A stretch of 64,000 bases of DNA from Parapristionchus giblindavisi (lineage: Eukaryota > Nematoda > Chromadorea > Rhabditida > Diplogasteridae). Below the pieces are notes generated by a model. It did not search any database. It was given only the letters and a program-made list of their open reading frames with translations, and was not told the origin of the DNA. How positions within the stretch are numbered: position 1 is the first letter of the stretch; every line of letters starts with the position of its first letter. Positions 33,951 to 44,682 of the stretch are shown here, one piece after another. The translations under genes were made by a program, and so were the position numbers. The stretch lies in NCBI GenBank assembly GCA_943737045.1, contig CALSFV010000029.1, positions 806,001 to 870,000 on the forward strand. The letters run 5' to 3'.

Positions 33951-34569
33951 GTGACGTCCTCTGAAAGTAAGTATATTATTAATTGAGATTGATAAGTTGA
34001 TATGCATCTTCTTACATCGTTTATAACAAAATCAGAGAAGTTTAATTATTCTTCACCTTAATCGATATATTTCCAAGAATTCCAATTGTCTAGAAATGCA
34101 ATGGAATCATTGTTAATGTATACTTTGGGTTTTATCATTGGACTAGTTGATCTTTGATCTCTGGATGGTTGGATTATTGCGCAATGGATTGATGTACACT
34201 GGACTGGACTGGTATTGGATTTTACATTTTTCGTTTTTTTTCTCATAGAGATAAATCTTCCCTCGCCTCTTTGATAACTGCATAATTGACGAATTTTCGA
34301 CATAAAGCAATGATTACGGAGTAGTTTGATACAGTTTATCATTTTCCCCATATCCTTAGATATTCAAGGAATTATAATCCACCCATCCTCCCCACAACCC
34401 AACCCCAACCACCCTCTCCCATTCACCGGCCGGCCGGTAATTTTACTCGTAGTTTGCTGAAAGGGATTATGTCGTCTTTCCGCACAGTAACGGGCCCTGT
34501 TACTGTGCGAAAAGTGAAGCTTATATTAGGTTGTGCAGAATTAAAAAAAAACTGACCTGTGGGAACTTA

Positions 34570-35181
34570 CAAGTGAAGTCTGGTTGAACGGTCCCGGACT
34601 TCGGGATGGGACATATGCCATTCGATAGGTATCTGAAAAAGAAGACTTTTTCATGTTGACCATTTTGGCAAAATGCCGCTGGGCGCCGAGTTATTTGCAT
34701 ATTTCTGCTTGTTTTCACCCTGTTTTCGCTCTACAATGAAACGCAGTCTCTGTGAGATCGAAAGCAGTGGTGAATAAGAGTGGTGAACAACGCAAGCAGT
34801 GATGAACATGAATAAGAGGATGGTCTATATCTTTTGCTTGCAAGATCGATTCCCGCACAAGTTTAACTTATTTTGCTATTTTTTCTTTGTATGAAAATCT
34901 TACAAAAAAAATAATGTAAAAAAATCAATCATACATTTTTTAGATTATGATAATGATTATTAAAACTACAATTTATAATGGTTTTTCTTTCGATCTCACA
35001 GAGACTGGGTTTCATTGTAGGGCGAAAACAGGGTGAAAACACGCAGAAATATGCAAATAACTCGGCGCCCAGGGGCATTTTGCCAAAATGCTCAACATGA
35101 AAAAGTCTTCCTTTTCAGATACCTATCGAATGGTATATGTCCCATTCCAAAGTCCGGGACCGTCCAGCCTGACTTCCCTTG
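34570..35181. mobile_element. CAAGGGAA-family foldback element, right-arm copy (TTA duplication)
   Basis: TTA at 34567-34569 and 35182-35184 flank inverted ends beginning CAAGTGAAGTCTGG and ending GACTTCCCTTG. It occupies the same site as the left-arm copy, so it inserted before the arms were duplicated. Confidence 0.82.
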
Positions 35182-35682
35182 TTAGTGTGCATAGTGCAAT
35201 AATAACAACCAAGATATCTTGTATTCGTTATTATTAGGCACTACTCCAGAATATTAATACAATGAATATTTCTTAACAATTGCGTGAAACTCGAACATCT
35301 GAAACAGTGAAATTCATTCAAAAAAGATTAAATTCATACACTGACGAGATGGATCAGCCGATATAGAGAGAAGGGAACGATAAAAATGAAATGAAAAATG
35401 AAAGAATGATCACTAGAAATATGCATATTCATTGTCCAAAACATAAGTGCAAGTAATCTCTATTTGCATGTAAAGATATCTATGTTCAAAGTTGGCGCGT
35501 AGAAATTTCATTTTTTTCATATGATTCATGAAATTCAATGCTTTCAGTGATCAAGAAGATTGAATTTTTATATAATTTGGATGTAATTTTGTTGAGAAGT
35601 GCTCACAAGAATCCCTCAGATTTAACGCCACCAGTGTGCTATCACCATACATTTTGTGTATTTATAAACGGATAAACCATTA

Positions 35683-36034
35683 AAGAAGGGGACCCACGAG
35701 TTTTTTCGTGGCTAAACTGGCCAGGCAGAACTGTAGATTACAAAAACAATTTTCTTTAAAATTTTAGGTGAACAGGAATGTCGTAATCCGAGCATGAAGT
35801 CCATTGATCCCCCAGGGAAAGGCGCGAGTTTTTGAATTTAAAGGATGCAAATAAAGAAAATTGCAAACGAGAATCGAACCCACGTAGCACGGTTACTAGC
35901 GCTAACCACTAACCACTGAGCTACACGCTCTATGCACACATTCGCTCATATCTAATAGAGAACATAATGCCACTTCCTATGCCCCATGTTCTTCTTGTCA
36001 ATAGTGCACTCCAAATCGCGTGGGTCCCCTTCTT
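35683..36034. mobile_element. TA-flanked MITE (AAGAAGGGGACCCACG ends) with a tRNA-like core
   Basis: The ends AAGAAGGGGACCCACG and CGTGGGTCCCCTTCTT are bounded by TA (35681-35682, 36035-36036). The left palindrome arm shows the empty site near 25262. On the minus strand at about 35868-35936 is a tRNA-like stretch with TAGCTCAGTGGTTAG and GGGTTCGATTCTC. Related elements lie at 42336-42624 and, partly, about 43985-44170. Confidence 0.88.
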
Positions 36035-36339
36035 TAGCCTTATTTATATATACATCGTGGTGATCGTTACTTCTGCTGCGAAATTTTGTGAAAATCATAG
36101 ATACGAGTGTCCATCCCCGTGCGGTTAAATGGGAGGAGCCGAAATCCGTCCGTATATGAGCTGCCAAAAACATCTCCGAATTATGCAAGTGAAAATATCT
36201 AGAGACTTAATGTAAAAAGTATTTTATTTCTCAGAGCTCACAAGGACATATGAGAAATCGCAGAGAGATTTCCGGATGAGTGTATTTTTCCTCGATTGGC
36301 AGAGGAAAATGAAACTACGAGATCTCACACTATTTGTAA

Positions 36340-36465
36340 AGAGGCGACATCATAATGCATCGTTACATTTGCCTTACGCGCCTAGGCCGTAGCCTCCGCC
36401 GTAACGATACAGACTGGGCGGAGGGGGTTTACGACGTATGCACGTAAGGCAAATGCAACGATGCA
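36340..36465. mobile_element. Short inverted-repeat element (ATGCATCGTTACATTTGCC)
   Basis: ATGCATCGTTACATTTGCC and the complement GGCAAATGCAACGATGCAT bracket about 70 GC-rich bases. A longer relative with the same kind of ends spans about 61078-61700. Confidence 0.65.
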
Positions 36466-37499
36466 TAAGAGACGCATCGAAGCATTTCGAAACATCCGCA
36501 GAGTGCTCTAGTGGTTGAACATTTGGGAACTACTTATCAAGGAAAAAAAGCTCTCGTACTGAAGTCTCACTTCGATTTTTCGCACCTCTTTTGTAAACGA
36601 ATTATTACACATAATGAAAATAATGAAAACCGTGCAGTTTATGGATATTGTAATATTACTAAAAGATACTTACCGAGAGATCCTATGGGTATAATAGCAA
36701 GGTGTAAATAAAATAGTGGATACCAAAGATCACAGTTAGTGATAAAATGAGTTTGTTCGGTATAAAAAAATTTATTTTCCTTCAAAAATATTATCGGTGA
36801 TGTAACCCATGTGTAATTCTCGGGCGCCATTTTTTGCAATTGGGGTTCCTAATCTTTTAAGTCTTGTTACTTGAAGAAAAAACTATGCCTACAAACAGTT
36901 ATAAATACAAGGTGCGATAGATTTACGGGGACAAGATCTTTGATCTCCCCTCATCACATGTGTTGAGCAAATCGGCTCAACTTACATATATAATGCTCGT
37001 GAATTCAAAGCCTCGAGATCATTCTAAAAATTGAATACGTTTACTCTAGCCGGTGAGTGAAGAACACGGGTTACGAAAAAAATTAAAGCAGAGAAGAGAT
37101 CCTCCAGGGCCTTGTGCTGTACTTGACCAGAAATTCCATATTTCGAACGAATATATACTTCGCGGAAAACGATCAATTTCGGATCATTTCAACAAGAAAT
37201 CGCGCTTTTTTAAATCTACATATTCGCATTTTTTCTCAAGCAGAAGATTATGTACATTACAAATAGTTCGATCTGGATCGTATCTATAGACATTGAAACA
37301 TAACTGAACAAGGAAATACAACTAAATGTATTATCTTATAACTTTGTGAAATCTTTTCTTGCGTTTATTGGGATTACAAGTTGCTAATCATGAACAAACT
37401 TTTTATCACAACCACGCTTATAGAAATTTGGACGGTAGTGAAGTGTAGACATTATGTTTACTACCTAATTTGTTTCATTTTTGTGGATTGTCAATAGTG
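36466..37499. other. No firm gene; tRNA-like relic and one weak ORF
   Basis: GCTCTAGTGGTTGAAC at about 36506 with a weak B box near 36570 looks like a tRNA relic on the plus strand. An open frame at 37053-37289 (LRKKLKQRRDPPGPCAVLDQ, basic, Phe-rich end) may be coding, but it has no convincing splice partners. Confidence 0.35.
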
Positions 37500-37501
37500 T
37501 A

Positions 37502-38091
37502 CCGTCAAAACGAAAAAAAGTGAAACATTTTTCAAAAATTTTGAAAAATTTTGACAAAAGTTCACAAGATTCCCTGTTTGAGCATTTTTCACGATCTTCA
37601 TGATGTATTATCTAAGGTTTTTCATTGTGGATGTGTTTGCCCAATACAGTTATGCACGATAAAAGTGAAAAAATTAATCGGGAACGCTCCACAGCAGAAT
37701 TGGTATACTGTAGCATACTGTAGAATCTTACTGTAAAACTGCTGCCATCGAGCTTTTTCCGTCTAATAATGGTTATATATGCATTACATGACTTCCTATA
37801 GCGAATTTGCACTGTTTGGATCTTGGCAAAGATCAGGCTGCAAAAGTGGTATACTGTAGAAAATTCTACCGTATACCGGTTTCACAAAACAGCGTTCACA
37901 GTGATTTATTTCAAAATTATTCTTCACAGGTAAATTAGGCAAGCTCAGAGATTCTCAGATACCCTATTATCTAATAAAACACTAGCAACCCCATTTAGAT
38001 ATCATGATTCAAAATTTTCAAAATCTTGTGAACTTTTGTCAAAATTTTTCAAAATTTTTGACAAATGTTTCACTTTTTTTCGTTTTGACGG
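37502..38091. mobile_element. 590-bp MITE with 75-bp inverted ends and TA duplication
   Basis: The ends CCGTCAAAACGAAAAAAAGT and ACTTTTTTTCGTTTTGACGG are nearly perfect complements for about 75 bp. TA is on both sides (37500-37501, 38092-38093). There is no coding content. It is consistent with a mariner-type non-autonomous element. Confidence 0.85.
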
Positions 38092-38489
38092 TATGCATGT
38101 AGAAGCGTGATGTTTCCATTTTTCCTAATAACAAAATGAAACACTAAAATCTGCAGATGCAGTCAGGTAAAGTTTAACTTTTATCTTTTTCGGGTGTGCA
38201 CTCTTTCAAAAATTCTTCACTTTGTCTCTTATACAAACAATTTCATTCGTCAGCACTTATCACGCATTAGAACACACAATTCGAGAAATAACAATGAAAG
38301 ACAACTACCTCTCATCCTCTCTCTCCTTCTTGCAACTAACACAATTTGACTTTCACTGACACCGGCACGATCGATTTCCTGTTGCCCCCCGTTCAGATGT
38401 GAAACTACAAGATACATATACACTACTTTATTTAACATTTATAACACAATACAACGAACTAACTCCGCACACACACAGAAATACCCCAC

Positions 38490-38938
38490 ACTCATGAGTC
38501 GAGTTCCAAAGGGTCATCCTCAAAGTACAGACCTTGGGTCCCTTCTGCTTCTGCAGAGTCCCTAATGCCTCCGCGACTTTGGACGGTCGCAGCATTAGGT
38601 TACGATGCGATGAGGAGCTGGCCAATGTGTCCTTAACTCCAGGGAAAGGTGTTGGTGGAGATGGCTTTCATCAGGGGTCATTGGTCCTTTTTAGCTAAAA
38701 CAAAAAAAAGGAAATAATTGACAAGTTTGTAGATAATTCACAATACCTACAAACTATACAGAAGTAACTCACGATAGGAACCCCTTTCTGATGACGCCAC
38801 GGAGTGGTGTAGCTTTACCATTGGGATAAAGTCGACACAGGCGTCCGATAGTAGAGAAGATGATGCAAAGAGGCCCACCCCATACCCCACCCCATTTCCC
38901 TGCTGCCTTCAACCGATCCGCTAATAACGCGACGGACC
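38490..38938 (-). CDS. Unassigned minus-strand exon cluster
   Basis: The best exon (38938-38773) reads AGKWGGVWGGPLCIIFSTIG followed by LCRLYPNGKATPLRGVIRKG, then a GTGAGT donor. Used to its end it meets a stop in the next exon. An internal donor after PN (GTAAAG) would instead give AKKDQ and a stop. Further down, at about 38610-38500, another frame ends AEAEGTQGLYFEDDPLELDS and a stop. The pieces look coding, but I cannot build one consistent model. A diverged duplicate of the adjoining non-coding sequence (38200-38280) lies at 40250-40350. Confidence 0.3.
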
Positions 38939-39401
38939 TCCATCAAAACCTGTATTAATTGTATATCTTTTCTCTCGCTCATTTGTTATGATGGAGATAA
39001 AGAAAGAAAGAAAGAAAGAGCGGTGGGCAAAAACATATCGCCAGGATGAATACAAGGAAAGGAGGAGGTTCCATTATATAACTTTGAAAAAGTACTATCA
39101 TGCGCTTTTTCCGGAGAGAGATAATGGAAGAAAGAATGAGAGAGCAGAGGAAGAAAAAAACTACTGAATTGTCCTTATCACTTTGCAGTGAATTATTACG
39201 AAAATTAACTTATGAAAAAAGTAGGTCGATCTCAATCAACGTATTTTACTAAAACGGAGAACATCTACCCCATTTCCTTAACACAAACTTTGACCTGTGG
39301 TGTGTCTGTGGTATGCAATACTTCATAAACAAATATAACTTTATTATCTACAAATCTCAACACTATAACAATTCTATATCTACACTATAACAATTCTACT
39401 C

Positions 39402-40136
39402 CTAAGAAGATACCTTCCCTGGAGGGGGGTAGGTCGCACTATCGAAGTTGACGTCGTTACATCGACATTTTCTAAAAAGAGAGAGAAATACTTAGCACTC
39501 ATTTATTATAGAACAACTTACATTTCTTGGGGTGAGAACATTGAGGTGCGAGGACGGCTGCATCCAGAGGTCTTAACCCTTGAGCCTCTGATATTTTTGT
39601 TATAGAGGCAAGGATGAAGGTCCTTTCTAGGAAGGGCCTACCTATCGCCAGGAGCACCTCGGCAACCCGGATGGATAAGTTCCCATACCACCTGGGAACT
39701 CGGGGTCGCCATGGAACCGAACAAGCAAGAATCTAAAGTAAAAATGGAATATATGTTGGACTATTTTTTTAAACAGAACAAAATACCTCCTGATGGGATT
39801 GCAGAGGGCCCACATGAAGTCCCAACCGGGATTGGAAACCAAGTCGAACGCCTTCCGGAAGAGTTTGGGAGGAAGCGCATGGAGGGACAGAACCACAAGT
39901 TCTATCGGGTTAAATCCAACGGTCTCCTCTAATTCTTTCAGGTACTACAAAATAAGAGTTGTTTATGTGCACATGTAAGTATATATATAGATAACATTAC
40001 CTGAAAAACTGGGAAGATTTTTTCAGATTACTTTAAGAAACTTACATTAGGACGTTCCGTCTCCAACTCATCGAAGTCGGGTATTACTCCTATCCAGTTA
40101 GCGTTGTCAAACGTAACATTTTGACAGCACCGAACA
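39402..40136 (-). CDS. Unassigned minus-strand exons with RC-C-N-V-FD motifs
   Basis: Exon 40136-40046 reads VRCCQNVTFDNANWIGVIPD then FDELETERPN. The last exon (39471-39402, TAG) reads KCRCNDVNFDSATYPPPGKV. An exon ending at 39522 (RVKTSGCSRPRTSMFSPQE) joins it in phase. The two RC(C/R)(Q/N)-V-FD segments look like diverged repeats of one module, probably secreted and Cys-rich. The middle of the gene is unclear, and the plus-strand ORF 39711-39932 overlaps it antisense. Confidence 0.4.
39711..39932 (+). CDS. Small charged protein or exon (73 residues)
   Basis: The open frame starts MEPNKQESKVKMEYMLDYFF and continues with IPPDGIAEGPHEVPTGIGNQ and EEFGRKRMEGQNHKFYRVKS to TAA. The frame is open upstream to about 39618. 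Composition and codon choice look coding. No family is recognised. It runs antisense to the minus-strand exons 39402-40136, so at least one of the two may be spurious. Confidence 0.4.
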   Translation: MEPNKQESKVKMEYMLDYFFKQNKIPPDGIAEGPHEVPTGIGNQVERLPEEFGRKRMEGQNHKFYRVKSNGLL

Positions 40137-40139
40137 CTG

Positions 40140-41554
40140 AAAATAAAGATATAACTATAATTCCGTTTTTCGGTTATTCTTGTGATCGCAGTTATGGAGA
40201 TTCGCCTCTCCAATAGTAACCGTCTGAGGGTTACTATTAACATCTGTCATTAAAATCTTTTTCATTTTTCACTTTGCCTTTTATATTAACATTTTCATTT
40301 TGTTTTTCAATAAAAGAACACTTATCACACATCAGAAAACACAAATCACATACGAATTAAGGGCGATAAACATCTCCCTCTCTGTTTTCGTCCAACTATC
40401 ATACTTTCACTTTTATCACTCACTATTTTCACTATCACTTTTATTAACATCGCCACGATCACCTACCATTCTAACAAAGATGTAGCCAAAACAGTGGCCC
40501 GGCAACGGATCGAATAATATTAATAATAATATATTTATCTTCGGATGATAAATGGGTTTTAGGAATGGCCTATGGCAACAAAAGTTGTACTACAATAATT
40601 AAATCAATTCGAATCGTTACCTTTTAAAAATCGTTTTCTTCCGAACGATATATTATAGGTATAAGTCTAATAATATAAATATCACCCATTTGACGACCAA
40701 TATAAGTGACCTGAAATCATATTTCTGTATCGTATCTAATAGAAAAATGGAAAGGTTAATAATAAAAGTAATTTCGCCAAGTTGCAATACGAAGCCAAAT
40801 GGCAAAGACGTCACAAGGAAATGAAAATAACTGAAAAATTGATTTATCAGACATATATTTAATTGAAGAACGTGCGAAACTAATGTTTTCAATGTGTGCG
40901 AAAAAGATGAAAACAACTCTCTTTCTCTCATGGCCACGCCCATTCCAGAACATTCCAAAACATAAAGAGTCGCGAGAAAGTGAGGATATTATTTTTTGAT
41001 CTTCCGTGCGTGCCAAATATCGATCGTGCCAAATACAGAACATGTTTCCAATAAATCAGTGACGTCATTTTATTAATACAATTTTTATTTCATTTTATTT
41101 AGTCATTAAAACAACTTTTTATAAAGAAAACACATGATTAATGATTGATGGGGATGTAAATAACGGTCGATGCACAGGCAGATAATTTTGAATGAATACG
41201 ATACGGTAACGAAGGCAGTCTCCTACTTTTTCATTCTCATCAAGTGTCATAAGCTAACGTTATCTTGAATGGAGATGAATTCCCTCAGATACGACAAGAT
41301 AAATCTTGTGGATAAGAAGATTCCCCCCCCCCCACCCCTGTTTTGGACCCACCTGCATTTAATGTGCAGATAGGATAAAGAATTTATTAATTAAAGATGG
41401 CTCATCTGTGATCACGGTTTGATATTGCTATTGTATTTAGTGCATTGTGGTATTGATGTGTTTTCACGTAAAGAGGTAATCAAAGGCAATCGCTTTATCA
41501 CCTTGTTAAAGCATAAAAGGGAGTTGTTTGTCATGATCTTTGATCTTTCTGCTT
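40140..41554. other. Gene-poor stretch with repeat remnants
   Basis: A remnant of the 47713-48364 element (GGCCTATGGCAACAAAAGTTGT) lies at about 40568. A dispersed block (CCAATATAAGTGACCTGAAA) at 40698 recurs at 47597. Minus-strand open stretches of about 100 codons exist at 40653-41043 but are Phe/Leu-rich and AT-driven. I do not call them genes. Confidence 0.4.
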
Positions 41555-43738
41555 TCACTCAGTTTTCAAAACCTTCTGCAACTCCTCTTCAGTCATGTCT
41601 CCCACTTTCTCATATCCACCATCATCTTCCTCCTTAAATGAATTAGGATTAGTCATGGGCTCAACTTATTTCTTTCTTTTTCTTAGGCATTTTCCATCGT
41701 AAAAAAACGAATTTTTATTTATCTTCCTAACTTAGGTAAGGCTAAGTACTGTCACTTATAGGCTTAATTTAATTAATCCCGCTAGGGCCTCTTCCACCCT
41801 ACATCATTGATCTCACTCTGATCTTTGATCTTGGCACTAGAGAATACGTTATTGAGACTTCCCCGACCATCTTCACCTCACCTTACCTATTTTCCCATTG
41901 TCTATTCCCATGTACAAATCTTCTTCATCATATCGTTTTTTACTTGCTGAAACATCTTCGCGATGTATGATAAATAAATAAATAAATAAATAAATTAAGT
42001 AAACCACCTTTTTATTCCTTGTTGACTTGGGCTTCCTCAAGGAATCCGAATCATCCTCTGACTGGTTCTGGGTTTCCTTCTGAAAAAAAAGCTGAGGTTG
42101 CTTAGGAAAAGGGTCAAAGCAGTCAAGTAAAAGTCGTACCGTCCTAGGTACTGAAGCGAGCTTCGAATTGGCTGTCGACTTTGCCTTGGAGTCGCTCTGC
42201 TTCGAGTTCTTAAATGAATTTCACATAAATTTTAGTAGTGTTCAAATTTTTAGATAAATGTTAGATGGAAAAAAAAGATGGAAAAAAAAACTGTTCGGAA
42301 TATAAACTAAAAATAAATAGAATGCAAGCCTTGATTAAAGATGGAGACCCACGAGTTTTTTCGTAATAAGACTGTTCGGATGGAATGATAGAGATTCATC
42401 GCACGAATCGAAAGACATATCTGATATTGATTCCCGATATGTTTAAAGCTCACTATGCGCTTTGAAAGTACAACTTTCAAGGCATGTAGAGAGTGCCCAT
42501 CCGATTTGCATACTTGCTCTCTCATTTTCTCATTATACCTTATGTAAATTACCATATAATATAAACAATAGCCAACATGCTTATCGTGGCGGGTCATGCC
42601 AACTCATGGGTCTCCTTCTTTAACGTAATACACGAAAACAGATCTTTATAATATATCTTTATAATAGATAACATTAACATATCTTTATAATAGATAACTT
42701 ACCTTCTTGTCGTTAGCTTCTTTCACAGAATTTTTCTTCTGATCTTTGTTCTCTTTAGCAGCGGCCACCGCGGGTGTCTTGTTAGCATCCTTGGCGTCCT
42801 TAGTGTCTTTAGGGGCTTTCGCGTCCTTGACCTCCTTAGCCGCGTCCTTGGCCAAATCCTTAACGCACTACCATTATCATTACAGTCAAAGTATATTCTT
42901 GAGTGAATTCCGACCTTGGATTTTTGGTTTTTCAGAATATTTCAGGACGTGGAATCTCAAGACTTTTCAGGTTTCCGTAGTATTACCTTCTTGGTTGAAG
43001 CGGGTTTATCAGCAGCTTTCTCCGGAGCAGCTGCAGTTACAGCGGGTGCAGGTGTCACAGGTGTCGCTGATGTCGCAGGTGCTGTAGTTGCTGGAGTCGG
43101 CGTAGCAGTGGGCTTAGGAGGCTCGGTCGGTTTCGCTGTAGCCGCAACGACAGACTTCGCCTTAGCCGATGCCTTAAGAAATCATGACTATAAACCTGTC
43201 ACTGTATTCTGGTGCAAGTCATTTTTCTTTGCAAGTCAGACAAGCGAGAGTCATTTTTTAGAGAATTTTCATGCTGAGCGGTCGTTCTTGATTTCAAAAT
43301 TCAGAGAAAATCGTGGTTTGCTACACCCCAGCTAACTCTCCGCTCTGGCAATGCGCTCTCGCTTTTTTTCCTTCAAGAGAGCGTTTCCAGTAACATTTTT
43401 TCTGACTCCAGGTATCAACTAGAAACATCAGAAGAATCAGTAAATCTTCATGAAACCACACTGAAGAGGACAAAGAAAGAGCAGAGACTTTCTTCGAATG
43501 TAGTCATCAACATCAAATTGATCTTTGGTCTTTGATCTTTGGTCTTTGATGAACTCGCAATTACCTGAACAGACGCAGTGCTCTGGACCGATGTAGCAGC
43601 AGGTGTCTTTTTCTTAGAAGTGCATGCTGCAAATCAAAGTACAAAGATCAAAGATCAAAGTCCAAGAATCAAACCTGCTAGAAGTGAGGTAGCGATGATG
43701 ATCGATACTGCGACAACTTCAATGTAGATAAAAGGCAT
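41555..43738 (-). CDS. Small membrane-anchored Lys/Ala/Pro-rich protein (228 residues)
   Basis: Seven exons, all phases consistent: 43738-43675 (ATG), 43626-43565, 43172-42987, 42858-42703, 42208-42140, 42079-42008, 41632-41555 (TGA). The N-terminus MPFIYIEVVAVSIIIATSLL is a membrane helix or signal anchor, followed by CTSKKKTPAATS, a Pro/Thr/Ala tract, and a Lys/Asp/Ala heptad-like tract (AKEVKDAKAPKDTKDAKDAN). An acidic/basic linker follows, and then the C-terminal EEDDGGYEKVGDMTEEELQK. Most likely a short extracellular or luminal N-terminus with a disordered cytosolic tail. It shares its layout with the gene at 10844-11642. A nematode-restricted family is plausible; I do not recognise it further. 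An AAGA-type MITE (42336-42624) sits in one intron. Confidence 0.82.
42336..42624. mobile_element. AAGATGGAGACCCACGAG MITE in an intron
   Basis: AAAGATGGAGACCCACGAG at the left and CATGGGTCTCCTTCTTTAA at the right are inverted ends related to the element at 35683-36034. A partial relative ending GGTCTCCATCTTTAAA lies at about 43985-44170. Confidence 0.7.
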
Positions 43739-44682
43739 GTCTAGGAGAGAATCGACCGTTTTCTAGAGCGAAAAGATGGAAGAATGAAATGATTGACGTT
43801 CTCTATCGTTCGAAAATATTTTGCATAAATAACGCAAAGAAATAATTGAATTATTCTATCGTGTTTTTGTTTAAAGAGAATTCAGTACTACTACTAATAT
43901 TATGTAGAATAAGCAGTATGTACAGCGTCGCAGAATCTCATTGAATATCAGGCGTTACAATTGTTACTACATATTGTTCTCCATTTGCTCGACCTATTTA
44001 ATCACTGAAAAACAACATTTAAGGCATGTAGAATCCTCCCAAATTGCATACTCGACTCTGTCAATTTCCCATGGTCCCTGACACATGTTTCCATTCTATA
44101 TAAACATTAACCCCCGATGTTAATCGTTGCGAGAGTTGGTCATGCAAACGCAAGGGTCTCCATCTTTAAAATAAATATTCGTTTGCTTGTCAATGTACAG
44201 GTTGATTTATTCTGATCCGTGGAAAGGGAAATCGCTAATGAAAGTCGTGTATAGGCACGTATGAATTCTAAATTAATTGATTCTTCTTTCATGTCGGTCT
44301 TATACTTACTTCTTGTGTTATATGCAAAAATTAATTAAATAAGCAACAACTTAATTTATTCAAATCATTTCTGGTATATGACAAAAATATTGAGAAAAAA
44401 AAACAAAAGAACAGCACGGAGAGATTTAGAAGAGATACAGTAACCGGTGAGAGAATAACTACCGTACTATTGGTACTATAAATTACGATCAGATTACTGT
44501 AGGAGACAAGAGGTAATGAGAAGAAACAAAACACAACGTTAAAGAGTACGGTAGGTACGGTATATCGATTAGTCAAGATATGGTACGGGAACGTCGTGGG
44601 TGGTCGAGGGATGAGGGGTGGAGGCATCGCTGGCGCCATCTGATAAGTACTTGACCGCGGGCAGGGCATCGTGACCACCACA

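Larger units (their letters stand above)
30917..36325. repeat. Right arm of the 11-kb imperfect palindrome
   Basis: Mirror of 24976-30916: array, repeat half (31750-31920), segment S (31945-32385), minisatellite (33410-33950, seven units), the CAAGGGAA-family element (34570-35181), and the outer flank ending GGAAAATGAAACTACGAG near 36325. Arm-specific events are a hairpin insertion at 32571-32662 and a TA element at 35683-36034. Confidence 0.92.

Noticed and set aside
24976..36325. Giant autonomous transposon (Maverick-like) defined by the arms
   Set aside because: No polymerase, integrase or capsid-like ORF lies between or within the arms, and no target duplication is seen at the outer ends.
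40653..41043. Minus-strand ORFs of 95-101 codons
   Set aside because: AT-rich, Phe/Leu-biased frames with no splice partners or conserved text.
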